A stretch of DNA of 64,000 bases from Lepturacanthus savala (lineage: Eukaryota > Chordata > Actinopteri > Scombriformes > Trichiuridae): the NCBI GenBank assembly GCA_030544235.1, contig CM060463.1:20667690-20731689 (forward strand), read 5' to 3'. Shown in pieces: positions 11,054-21,380 of the stretch. Position 1 is the first letter of the stretch. Every line of letters begins with the position of its first letter. A program made the translations under genes and the position numbers. The notes below the pieces were generated by a model, which searched no databases, was not told the origin of the DNA, and saw nothing but the letters and a program-made list of their open reading frames with translations.

Positions 11054-11886
11054 CAGAGATGTCAAAATTCTTCATGTTCCTTACTCAGGTAGAAGTACAG
11101 ATACTAGAGTTTTAAAAAGATTTCTGTAGATGTTGACCTATCAATGAAACCTTTTTACTTTAGTAAAAGTGTAAGTGCTTGTCTCGAAACTACTTAAAGT
11201 ATAAAAAGTAAATGTAAAAATCAGTTGCCTGTCAGTCAAAATAAATGAACTGTTAGGACTTTTAGGCAGAGATATTGAAGTTTTGAACAGGTGATAGTGC
11301 GAGAGTGAGCTAAAATCTATTAAATATAACACTCAAGAATGAGAACAAGTGATTTTTAGGCAAAAAACAACAACGTTTAACTCCCAATATATGCCTTTCA
11401 ATTACTTTTTAGCAAGAGATATTGCAGTTTATGTAGTATTTTATCCTTTTATCCTAGTTATTTGAACAGGTAATAGTGAGTGAGCTAAAATCTATTCAAT
11501 ATAACACTAAAAAATGAGAACACAAAAACAGCCATTACCTCTTAATATATGAGCTGTCATCTCTTTTTAGAAAGAGAAAAATGTGTTTTATGTGTTGTAT
11601 TGTCCTTTTAAAAGTAGGTCAAAATAGGGCAGGTAAAATAATGCACTTTTTTGCAGAAAATCACTTTTTGGCTCGTCAGTTGTCATGAAAACAAACTGGA
11701 ATGAAATAGGAGTAACAAGGCTATTTTTTTTAAATGTAAGGAGTAGAGAGTACAGGTATTTGTGTGGAAATACACACAGTAGAAGTACAAAATCAGATAG
11801 GAGAAATAATTATTCCAGTAAAGTACAGATGCCCAACATTTCCTCTTCTCTTCTAAGTATTTATACTTAGTCACTTGACACCTCTG
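11054..11886 (+). mobile_element. R1-type MITE, complete copy
   Basis: Left end CAGAGATGTCAAAATTC; right end AGTCACTTGACACCTCTG. The termini form an inverted repeat (CAGAGRTGTCAA). The interior carries two partial repetitions of the 'gcaagagatattgcagttta...atcctttt' block. The 8 bp flanking each end do not match, so no target duplication is evident. Confidence 0.75.
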
Positions 11887-12382
11887 CTCCTCCTCTACTG
11901 ATCGGAACAGACACCAAAAACTAACAAAATAAACCCGATTTATCCCTCACATGATGCATGGTGTCTGGCCTGTGAAGTGGCGCTCAGCAGCCCGACAGCA
12001 GGACTCGGCCGACATCTCTCTCTGCACAAGACGGGTAAACACTCATTAAATCCGCCTCTTCCTGTGCACACAAACATCTGCCGTCTGTTGCCACGGTGAG
12101 TCAGCGGACCCCGTCCAGCACCCGCTGTAGTCATCCACCGAGCGCGTCTCTCAAAGCGGGCGCCACGGCGTGCCAGCTCTTTGTACGCCGCGCCTCGCTG
12201 CCAGCAACCAAAACAAGCAGTCACCTCTTCCTGAAGCGAGAGAGAACTCTGGTCTGATAGGGGGGGTGAGCTCCGGATCCACTACACTAACCTGCCGTTA
12301 TCACACATAGAGAGAGCATATGCCTAAATGTTCTGATAAAAAACTATAGTCCACTGGGTTCTGGCTTCTGGTTTCACTGTCC
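11887..12382. promoter_or_regulatory. CG-richer island with a plus-strand donor; candidate first exon/regulatory region
   Basis: Between about 11985 and 12240 CG dinucleotides are much more frequent than in flanking DNA (gagcgcgtctc, gcgggcgccacggcg, cgccgcgcctcg). A good plus-strand donor GCCACG|gtgagt lies at 12096-12101. An open minus-strand frame of 94 codons (12224 to 11940) shows no known domain. Promoter identity is only a suggestion. Confidence 0.25.
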
Positions 12383-12745
12383 CACTGCAAAAAATAGGAT
12401 AATTAGCAAGTGAAAATATCTTGCTTTTGGTTCAGTTACTCTAATATTGAGTAGAATTATCTTGACATATCTTATTAATTTATCTTATTTTGCTTATTTC
12501 CATTTTCATTGCATTGGTTTCCTACAGTTGAAGAGGAAGAACTTGACAAGACTCCTATGTGACTCATATTTTCAGTTTATGATTCAGACCTTTAAAACAG
12601 ACAAGAATAGAGCCATTGTAAAATAAAAAAAAATAAAAAATTCTAAATAAACAAGATACGTACATTTATTTAGCTGGTAACTACATTCCTAAACACATAT
12701 TTCACAGAAAAGTAAATTAGGCATTGAGCTTTATTTATTCACTTA

Positions 12746-12960
12746 CTGTTTTAACATAAATATTTTTATACAGATTTACATTATACACATAAACATTACA
12801 ATCAATCAAGCTTGAGGTCACAAGTTGACATCAAGCTTTTGAACTGATTATACTGTAGGTTCTAACAAACACTTAACACTAATACTTTTCTCCTCTAAAA
12901 TTAACATTTTAATGCATTTTAATGTAGTCTTTTTATCTCATCTCATATTGTGGACTGTGG
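12746..12960 (+). repeat. Block A, copy 2
   Basis: Near-identical to 3223-3441. Its hairpin (12808-12820 with 12826-12838) has one changed arm base (gaggtca against gatgtca). It is followed directly by a SINE, as in copy 1. Confidence 0.8.
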
Positions 12961-13294
12961 GTAAGTGCTGTTGCCTCACAGCAAGAAGGTCGCAGGTTCA
13001 AGACCTCCTTGGTCCTGGGTCGGGGACCTTTCTGTGTGGAGTTTGCATGTTCTCCCTGTGTTTGCGTGGGTTCTCTCAGGGTACTCCGGCTTCCTCCCAC
13101 AGTCCAAAAACATGCTGAGGTTAATTGGAGACTAAATTGCTCGGAGGTGTGAATGGTGTGTGTGTCCCACGATTGGCTGGCGACCATCTGGGGTGTATCC
13201 CTGCCTCTCGCCGTAATGCGCTGGGATAGGCTCCAGCAGACCCCTGCGACCCTAATGAGGAATAAGCAGGTATAGAAGATGACTGACTGACTAC
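12958..13294 (+). mobile_element. tRNA-derived SINE
   Basis: Starts 'gggtaagtgctgttgcctc' and has B-box-like 'ggttcaagacctcc', the 'gtttgcatgttctccctgtg' body, 'gcgaccctaatgaggaataa' and a short TGAC tail. Closely similar to 3442-3790 with a small deletion around 'ggagactaaattgctcgg'. Confidence 0.85.
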
Positions 13295-13485
13295 ATTTTT
13301 ATCTTGTAATATGGGTGTTTGATCTGATAAATCTGTCTTTTTATTGAAAAACTTCTAAAAACTTCTAAACTTCTAAAAACTTTTAAACTTCTAAAAACGT
13401 CTTCTCTTTGAAAAACTTCAAGTAAAATTATCTGCTTATGAAATAAGATATTTTAATCAACATCGGACTAAATGTCAGCCAGTTA

Positions 13486-13622
13486 GTCATTTTCTATACC
13501 CGCTTATTCCTCACTAGGGTCACCGGGGTCTGCTGGAGCCTATCCCAGTGTACTTCAGGCGAGGGGCAGGGATACACCCCAGATCTCCAGTCTGTTGTTC
13601 ACACACCTACAAGCAATTTAGT
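13486..13622 (-). mobile_element. SINE 3' fragment, antisense
   Basis: Reverse complement of the SINE 3' part: 'cattttctatacccgcttat' and 'tcctcactagggtc', 'ggagcctatcccagtg', 'gatacaccccag'. Truncated before the tRNA-like head. Confidence 0.75.
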
Positions 13623-13682
13623 GGACTAAATGTACTAAATGCAATATATTTACCCTGATAAGATTTTACTATTTTTGCAGTG

Positions 13683-14272
13683 CAGACTGACTCAGTGCCG
13701 TACAGCCACTGATTAAATATGCACAGGGTGTGTTTTCTTTTATCAGTGGTGGCATGTTTACATCAACCTGGTGCTTTTGAGGCAGTGGCTGATGCTGAAA
13801 CTCTGTCTTCTACGATTTGGGGAGCCACGATCTGTGCTGCTTTATTCTCTATACACACACACAAAATCTCAAAGGCGTCAAAGGAAACTGTTTCCTGGCC
13901 ATCATGCATTTTTTTTTAACAGCGGTTATATGTTACATCTGGACACCTTTGGTGTTGTGACAGGCTGAGAGGATGCTGCGTTGTTTTTTTTGTTGTTTTT
14001 TTTAAACGCACGTCTTGCTTTTCTTCGCTCCGACTCTTTCTCTCTCAGTCGCGTCAACACCGTTGGTGCTGACGCGGTGTCAGAAGTAGTGCCAACCCAA
14101 CGCCGAGCCGCCGGGCTGCGGGCCGCTCTAATGAGCTCCCCTGAGTGGGTTAGCAGGCTGATGGAGATGGCTCGTCCTTTCCTCCTCCTCCTCACTCAGC
14201 GTGCCTGGCTCTAATTGGTGGGAGAAGAAAGAGAGACTTCAAAATTACAGGAGACAATGCTTTGGTCAAAAG

Positions 14273-14278
<6 letters not shown>
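13683..14278. other. No gene; includes a CG-rich hairpin region
   Basis: The part 14030-14230 is CG-rich and repeat-free. It contains a near-perfect 12-bp stem (cgcgtcaacacc at 14050-14061 with ggtgctgacgcg at 14065-14076, 3-nt loop) followed by 'gagccgccgggctgcgggcc'. Open frames on both strands overlap here and have no recognisable domain. Confidence 0.4.

Positions 14279-14353
<75 letters not shown>
14279..14353. repeat. (TA)n microsatellite, about 75 bp
   Basis: An uninterrupted TA run. Confidence 0.98.
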
Positions 14354-14355
<2 letters not shown>

Positions 14356-14675
14356 TCATTTATAATTCCTAATTATAATTCCTAGCATGCTGCAGGCCTG
14401 AGGACTATGTATATAGCCAGAAAAAGCCTGAGGAGAAGGACATATGTGAAGTGGTGAGAGGTGTCAGGTGTTGTTTTTGGAAGTCAGAGGAATCAGATGT
14501 GCCAAATATCTGTTTTTTTACTTGATTTTAATCATTTGTGTCTGCTTTGAGTGTTAAAAGTGTTGTTCATGCGCCTGAAAGGGTCTGAACATTGGAATAA
14601 TGGCTCTCTCTACTGGTCATTTAAATTCACTGCAAGGAAAAGTACAAACTGCAACCAGAGAGGCATCTGGACAGC

Positions 14676-15041
14676 AGAGCTGCGATTGGTCGATTAGTTG
14701 CCAACGGTTACATTAATCGCAAAACTATTCGATTTGATTAATGGATTTGAGTCATTTTTAAGATGGAAAAATGTCCAAATTATGTGGTTCCAGCTTCTCA
14801 AATCTTATTTTCTGGTTATCTTATTTGAGTAACTTTTGAATTAATAAATAGATATTTTGTTTTTTGAACTTTTTCATAAGAAGAAGCAGATTTTTATGTG
14901 TAAGTATACTTTGTTGCACACTACACTCTGGAAATAAAGCTGCAAAGATTAGTCACTTAATCAAACTTTTGGGTTGTGGACTGTTGGTCTGCTTTCAGCT
15001 TTGGGAAACAGTGATCAGAAATAGTCGTTAGCTGCAGCCCA
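14676..15041 (+). mobile_element. Family E repeat copy
   Basis: Starts 'agagctgcgattggtcgatt' and ends 'gtcgttagctgcagccc', inverted ends of the family. Interior 'gttgccaacggttacattaa', 'gttccagcttctcaaatctt', 'gtggactgttggtctg' and 'ggaaacagtgatcag'. Confidence 0.75.
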
Positions 15042-15932
15042 ATTGAACACTATATTTAGATTTATATATATTTAATTACGCCATTACCTAATAAATAGAC
15101 CTGTCATTTGTAACGCAGAATATGTGTTTTGTGAGAGTGATTTTTGTTGTTTTTTTCCGCACTGAGGTCTGTGTTTGTGATCTGTGTAGTTTTTTCCAAA
15201 AGCGTAAAGCCCCAACAAGCTCCACCAATCACAGAGTCAGCAGCCTGATTGTAGCCTGAGAGGTGAAACCCAGGGCAGAAAAAAAACAAAAAAACAACAC
15301 AGCTTCTTGCAGATGCAGAAACTCCTTAACACCAAACACTGTTTCTTACAACACCTAATAAGACTCCTCAGCTGACTGCACACAGCTCTGATCCTCAACC
15401 CAAATCAAAGTTGCTTTCTTTTTTCTTTTTTTTTTTTTTACAACTTTTACGAGACAAAGACTGGGAGCTTATATTCTCCCGCACAGTGACTTATTAACCA
15501 CAGGCTGATGTATCGATTAGGTGTCGCAAAGTGTCGTGCGAGTGTGTAGTTTATCGGAGGCTGATGTGAATCAACCCCATGGAGGAATTTTTCAGCTCTT
15601 GGCGGTTTTAACAAACCGCAGTGATGATGATTACAGCTTAGCTTCTCAGAAAAATGGAGTAAACATAGAAATATAAAAGAGAAATGTGTTTCTGGTGAGA
15701 CAGGAATGGCATAGTGTTGTTTTTTTACATTTTGATTAAATTGACATTTGATACAATTTGAAGTCCATAAATGTTTGTAAAATGCTGTTCACCACGTCTC
15801 AGCATGTCAGGCTTCGTACCCTCTTAGATACCGTTTCCTTACTTTCCTATTTAGAGTAGTAATGGAATTTAAAGGAATAGCGCTATGTTTTTTGAAAATT
15901 CACTCATGAGTCCCATAGTCTTAGCAGTAGGT
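15042..15932. other. No gene; noncoding sequence
   Basis: Contains a T-rich run at 15418-15440 and otherwise unique sequence. No exon or known repeat recognised. Confidence 0.45.
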
Positions 15933-16310
15933 GCTTTACCTTTCTTTGTCGATACAAACTGACCGGAGCAGTGCCATGAGCTGCTCAGCTACTACTATGT
16001 GGCTAATGGTATTTTTTGGTTTCCCTCATCAAACACAATTCCCAAACAACAATTCCCAAAGCAGCTGCATCTGGGGTGTGAAGTCCGGCTTTACATTGAC
16101 CTTGAAAACAGTTCTCTCTCCTCTCTCATAGCTCTCTCATAGCGTGGTGAATGTGCAAGTCACAACTCATCCACCACAGCGTTTGGGAGTCATTGGATTT
16201 TTGTATTAGCTGAGTTTGATGAGGGCATCCAAAAAATATTAGCCATGTAGTAATAGCGGCTCTTCTCCACTGGTCTGGAAACAGCTTGTTTCGACAAAAA
16301 AAGGTAAACT
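15933..16310. mobile_element. Long inverted-repeat (foldback) element
   Basis: The left arm (about 15933-16047: 'tttacctttctttgtcgata', 'tatgtggctaatg', 'attttttgg', 'ccctcatcaaac') is matched in reverse complement by the right arm (about 16205-16310: 'gtttgatgaggg', 'ccaaaaaatattagccatgt', 'tcgacaaaaaaaggtaaa'). Arms are about 105 bp with mismatches, around a spacer of about 155 bp. No ORF that could move it. Confidence 0.7.
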
Positions 16311-16744
16311 TGGATAAGGTATAACTTGACACAATATTTAGTTTTTATTTATTTATCACTAACAATCAGACGTTAAAAAAAAACAAAAAAGTTTCATTTC
16401 ATTTTTATTACTATGCACCCTTTTGAAAAGACATGATTTAACTGAAGGAGTAGAATGAGGTGTGATTAAAAGGACCCAAAGTTTCTCGTAACTTTCCTGT
16501 GGCAGTCAGCTGGTGTTTTGCATGTGTGCGCCTGTGCGGCATTAACACGCTCACACGCCGCCTTATGCTGCAGTGTGTGAAACGGTGCTGCTGATCCCTG
16601 CGATGTGACAAGCTGTCCTGCTTTCAGCGGCTTATGGAGAATCCTCATTAGTATCATTACATGATGACGCGTCTCCAGCTATTGTTGTCTTCGTCTGCCC
16701 CCGCCCCCTTCATTGCCTCCAAATACTTACCGTGAAGATGCTTC

Positions 16745-17360
16745 CAGAGGTGGCAAAGTAAAAACACTTTGTTACCTTACCTAAGTAGACATTTTGGGTG
16801 TCTAATTATTTTGATGATTTTTTATTTCTACTGCTTACATTTTCATACAATTATCTAAAAAAAATATGTCCTTGTTACTCCTGTTATATTCTGTCAAGCC
16901 AAAAAGTGATTTTCTCCCAGAAAGTGCACTATTTGATCTGGTGTGTGTCCTAAATTATAACCAAACCAGCCCCCTTTCCCCTGTTAAAGTCCTTTAAAAG
17001 AACACTTTGTTTTTCTATTGCCAAAAAGTGATGACAGCTCGTAACGAGTGAAAATGTCTTGTGTTTGAAACATCCAGGTTCCCAGATCAGAATTGCAGCT
17101 CTTTAGGTATTTTGAATTAAAAAACCATTCAAATAACCCATTATATTTTAATCGGATATGTGTATTTTATATCTTGCTTCTATAGCCCTAAGAATCAAGA
17201 AAAAAAGCTACATCACCATTTAAAGGTTATTTTTGCCTAAAATCAATTTTCTTGAGTGTTAAATTTATTAGATTTTAGCCCATTCAATTTAACTGTTCAA
17301 ATACTTTTAATGCAACACATAAACTTGCCGAAAAAGTGATTACAGCTTATATTTTTTGAT
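16745..17360 (-). mobile_element. R1-type MITE, antisense, truncated
   Basis: Begins CAGAGGTGGCAAAGTA and carries reverse-complement R1 words ('ccaaaaagtgattttctccc', 'cctttaaaagaacac', 'atttattagattttagccca'). It stops where SINE sequence starts at 17361, so either the SINE inserted or the copy recombined. Confidence 0.7.
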
Positions 17361-17542
17361 TGGGTCCTGGGTCTGGGACCTTTCTGTGTGGAGTTTGCAT
17401 GTTCTCCCCGTGTCTGCGTGGGTTTTCACCAGGTACTCCGGCTTCCTCCCACAGTCCAAAAACATGCTGAGGTTAATTGGCGACTCTAAATTGCCCGTAG
17501 GTGAGTGTGTGAGTGAATGGTGTGTGTGCCCCACGATTGGCT
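17361..17542 (+). mobile_element. SINE fragment
   Basis: The body from 'tgggtcctgggtctgggacc' to 'gtgccccacgattggct'. The tRNA-like head and TGAC tail are both missing. Confidence 0.8.
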
Positions 17543-17714
17543 CAATCCAGCGAGGTCAGCAGTGGATGTTTGTTGTTTAAAGCCAGAAAAGACATGTGAA
17601 AAACAGTCAGCAAAGAGCTATGACCATCATCATGGTTCTGCTCAGTCACACAGATATACACTCAGATTTGCAGATATACATCTGAATAGTCCCTCTTCGG
17701 GTATGCAAACACTA

Positions 17715-18295
17715 TTAAAGGGGAACTATCAACGCCTTCGTCTCAGCAATGAAAAGTGACTCACAAGAAGTTGAGCGCGGGTTTGTAGATGACACATTTC
17801 TGTCAGCCAACAGGCACCAGCAGCTTATGACTCGCGTAAAATCAGCCACAGCCACTGTTCTGTGTGTCAAAGTCACTGTTGACCGGCAGCATCTCGATAC
17901 ATGTCACAGTGGGTTTGCAGTTCAAAGCTTTTAGGTCCAAACGCATCTACTTAGATCTGTAGCAGCAATGCAGGCTGCCTTCTCACACACTCAATCTGAA
18001 AAAAAAATGTTTCCACCCCTCCCCTCTCAGAAAAACCTACTCTTTTGTAAGTGGCCGAGCATTGTTGGAAAGGCCCTCAGAAAGCTCGGAAAAACATAAG
18101 TACAAACACTCTGGAAGGAGGGGGAGGCCATTACTTTTACTATTAACCTTCACTCCTGTTGTGACATCTCAAGAGGAGCCATTTCTAAACAGCTCACTTC
18201 ACAGTCAACAGTCCCAATTCACAGTTTGTGTGTTATGAGAAACAATGGAGACCTTAACATTTACACACATGCACTGAATAATAGGACCCCTTTAA
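17715..18295 (-). mobile_element. Family D MITE, antisense
   Basis: The right part (about 17930-18295) is the reverse complement of other D copies ('ctgccttctcacacactc', 'tcctgttgtgacatctc', 'acacacatgcactgaata', ending 'ataggacccctttaa'). The left boundary TTAAAGGGGAAC at 17715 fits the terminal repeat, but the 200 bp after it are unlike other copies and may be an insertion. Confidence 0.6.
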
Positions 18296-19254
18296 GCTTT
18301 GTGTGAAGTTAAAAAAAAAAAAAAAAAAACTTCACCTATCTTCAAATGAAATGATAAAAAATAATACATTTGAAATCATTATTTTTTTTACTTCAGTAGA
18401 TATTTTCATACCTCAGCCTCAAAAGTGACTAAAAACAGCATATTTAAACTTTTTTTTTTTTTTTTTTTTTTGCAGTGCTGTGTCTAGAGAGGGAAGCTTT
18501 AAACCTCTGTGATGTTTTTAACCAAAGCTGAACTTGAGCTAAATGGGGACGCCACCTGTCAGAAGGAGCCATTAGAGGGAAATCTCATTACTGGTAATCC
18601 TATAGGCCCAGTGGTAAAGAAGCAACCGGTCACCACTCTCCCTCTCTCTCTATCTTTGTTTGTCCCTCCTGGCACCACGGACGGTCGTGCTACCACAACT
18701 GTCGCTGTGGCGACGGGCCTGTGAGAGCCAATGTTAGAAGGGGCCACGACCCCTGGCAAACGTTCTGCCCAGGTGGATAGAAAAGGCTCGCTCGGGATAT
18801 TAATGCCGCTCCATGCCACCTGCAAGTTGCAGCCGCAAGAGTAAGTCTTATCCTCTGAGATCCAAAATATCACTGCTCTGTGTCCTTGTCTGTTCGGCTT
18901 CCCTGTATCGTCAGATGATGGGGTGTGTGGCAGCTTGTTTGTGAAGCAGTTTTGGCAGTTTGGACAATGTGTAGGGTCACAATGTGAACCATTTTTAGCA
19001 AAAGAAGGACCTTCATCTGAGCGCTGTGCTACTGTGATGTTACATCGGTGAATCTAAGTTTTGGCGCCAGCCAGCATGTGCTGTGAGAACCCAGCAGGCT
19101 ACCAGACACGTTGGCTCAGTGTCAGATTTATAATCTTGTTTACTTGAACCCTGAATCCCAGACTTTTACTTTCTACTTTAGGTTCTTAAAATTGTGTCAT
19201 CTGTGAAATGTGCATTTTGTTAAGTGGAGTCAACAGCCATGTTAGTTCTGTGAG
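18296..19254. other. No gene; noncoding with A and T runs
   Basis: A19 run at 18310-18330 and T run at 18450-18471. The rest is unique. No exon recognised. Confidence 0.4.
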
Positions 19255-19430
19255 GCTACACTGATTTAAGCTAAATGCTAACATCAGCATCAGTGCTACT
19301 ATGTTTAGCGGGTAGGCTATGTTTTATCACATTCACCATCTTTTTATCATATTAGCATGTTAACATTTGTTAGCATGTTAGCATGCATAGCAATGCATAG
19401 CATACAGTGTAGCTGAGACTTATAGTAAAT
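19255..19430. repeat. TTAGCATG-rich repeat
   Basis: A cluster of 'gctaaatgctaacatcagc', 'attagcatgttaacattt' and 'gttagcatgttagcatgcat', a low-complexity repeat type common in fish. Confidence 0.5.
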
Positions 19431-19445
19431 TTTGTTAGATTTGGT

Positions 19446-19710
19446 GATATTTGTTCACGAATTACAAATTGCCAATTATTTTGATAATCAATTAATCGGT
19501 TTGAGTATTTTTTAAGAAGAAAATGTCTCTGGTTCCAGCTTCTCATATCTGATCATTCTATTCTTTCCTTAGTGTTCTATAATAGTAAACTGATGATAAA
19601 CAATCTTCAGCTTTGTGGTCAAAATTTTAGACCATTTCATGACCCAAACAACTAATTGATTAATCATTTCAACAATCAATTGATTAATAGTCACAAACCC
19701 CTGCAACGAT
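19446..19710 (+). mobile_element. Family E repeat copy
   Basis: 'aaattgccaattattttgat', 'tggttccagcttctcatatc', 'acaatcttcagctttg' and 'tgattaatcatttcaac', in the order of other E copies. It is followed by a second partial copy at 19930. Confidence 0.6.
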
Positions 19711-19929
19711 TATTCAATTAGAACTGTGACAATTCACCAAGGAGGAAGGAAAGGAAGGAAATGTGAAACAATGTTTTTGGTGATTGCTTTATCTTTCTGG
19801 CTTGATGCTCTTGTGGAAATCTTCACCCAACGGACCCCAAAGCAGATTAGACAACATGTTCCATGAGGGAAGTAAATAACAACTCTTTTAAGAGTTGATT
19901 AATCCATCAATTTTTGAAACGATTGATCA

Positions 19930-20235
19930 ATTAGTTGTTTGGTTCATAAAATGGTGTTATTAGTTAGTTAAATTAGTTGCCAACTATAACATTAACCGCT
20001 AACTACTTTGATTATCAATTAATCAATATGAATCATTTTTAAGAAGAAAATGTCCAAATTTTCTGGTTCCAGCTTCTATTATTTTCTGAAAAACTGATGA
20101 TCTTTGAGTTGTGCATTGTTGGTCTGGACAAAAATGACATTATAGGTTGAATCTTCAGCTTTGGGAAACAGTGATCAACATTTTACATTTTAGATCACTA
20201 TCAAAATATCTGTTAGTTCCCTAGTTGAGGTATTT
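19930..20235 (+). mobile_element. Family E repeat copy
   Basis: 'tagttgccaactataacatt', 'atgtccaaattttctggttc', 'gttgtgcattgttggtctgg' and 'ttcagctttgggaaacagtg', as in 25535-25890. Confidence 0.65.
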
Positions 20236-20939
20236 TAATTTGGACCAAACTGGACCAACTTAGAATCGCAGCATGATTGAAAAGATTTTAGGAGCAAAAT
20301 ATGATTATGGCGTCAAGAAACTACAATCCATTATGTGTAAGTTATTCAGTGATGAGGCTTTTGAAGGTGAAAAAATCAGATCAAAAACTCATTTGTGTAA
20401 TTGTTATTTTTGGAAGAATGAGTCCAATGGTTTTGTACTGAAAAAAACTGCAGATTTGTCAGTCACAATTTTGCCAATTTTAGCCTCTATTTTATTCAGG
20501 CCCAGTTCTTGAATATCGCATTTAGAAGTAAGGAGGATTTTGATGAGAGTAATTAATTCTTTCAAAAGCAATATTTATATTCATTCGAGGAATACTGCTT
20601 GAGGTATCACCAACAAGCACCTTTTGTGCTTGGATCTTTAAAGTCTGAGTAAATTATTCCACAGCAGGGCTTTTTTAAAGGAATGAAAAACAGAAAGTTG
20701 AACCTCTTCTCGAAGGATGATTGATTTTTGTCTGTTGGCGGTGCTTCTTTTTCTTTTGTCATAATTTACCCTCCTTTTTATATCCACTCTGCTGCCAAAA
20801 GAAATCTGCAGATCTTTGCAAGCTCATCTTGTTAATTACTGCAGCCTTCACCCTGGGAGAAAGAAAGCCAGAGACTGAAATGACTGAATTAAAGAGCCGG
20901 GTGCTCTCAGAGACTCTGTCAAGTCTTCCGCCGTAATGG
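20236..20939. other. No gene; noncoding sequence
   Basis: Mostly AT-rich and unique. A plus-strand ORF of 79 codons at 20273 has no recognisable domain and biased AT composition. Nothing else supported. Confidence 0.4.
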
Positions 20940-21196
20940 CACTGAAGGACTGAAGGTGCGTATTGCAGAAACCAACGTTGACCTTGCAGCGCTGCCGGCA
21001 GAGGTAGAGGACTCTCCTGGACACGCAGCAACTCTGAGGGGGGGGAGATGAGCAGCTGGACAGGAGAGGTGGAGAGAGAGAGAGACAGAAAGAGAATGGA
21101 GTGGGATGGGAGGGGCTGAGAGAGTGGCGTGTAGAGAGTGACAGAGGGTAGAGAGAGGGAGGCAGACGGAGAGAGAGGCTGGAGAGGGCCTGAGCC

Positions 21197-21247
<51 letters not shown>

Positions 21248-21380
21248 GCTCTCTCTCTGAAGCTGGAGGTGAATAAGGCGGGATGGTCCTTCGCTTCAAC
21301 GCAGCCAGTGTCCACTCTGTCCTGGGCCGCCCGCTGTCGTTCTGTGTCTCTCCGCTGGTAGGGCTGCTTTGCTATTCACT
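20940..21380. promoter_or_regulatory. GAGA-rich/CT-rich region with candidate first exon
   Basis: A purine-rich run (21068-21180, many GAGAG) precedes (CT)24 and then a GC-balanced stretch with an ATG at 21282 opening 25 codons up to a donor-like CTG|gtaggg at 21357. The phase is 0, so it cannot join iqsec1 exon 2 in frame as coding sequence. GA/CT tracts are common near vertebrate promoters, but no transcript evidence exists here. Confidence 0.2.
21198..21245. repeat. (CT)24 microsatellite
   Basis: An uninterrupted TC/CT run of 48 bp. The upstream GA-rich tract on the same strand could pair with it. Confidence 0.97.

Larger units (their letters stand above)
12383..13682 (+). mobile_element. 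CACTGCAAAAA-type MITE (family M), expanded by nested insertions
   Basis: Left end CACTGCAAAAAATAGG; right end ATTTTTGCAGTG, the inverted repeat. Between them lie family words ('aagtgaaaatatcttg', 'gagtagaattatcttgaca', 'taccctgataagat'), block A copy 2 plus a SINE (12746-13294), and a minus-strand SINE fragment (13486-13622). A local run of 'aaacttctaaaa' repeats sits at 13350-13400. Confidence 0.65.

Noticed and set aside
11940..12224. 94-codon minus-strand ORF in the CG island
   Set aside because: Arg/Ala-rich because of CG content; no family resemblance.
20848..21315. Two minus-strand ORFs of 126 and 155 codons
   Set aside because: Their length comes from the (CT)n/(GA)n tract, which has no stop codons in any frame and gives Arg-Glu repeats.
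21282..21356. Possible coding first exon (MVLRFNAASV...) for iqsec1
   Set aside because: Phase 0 at the donor would shift exon 2 out of frame; no resemblance to known IQSEC1 starts.
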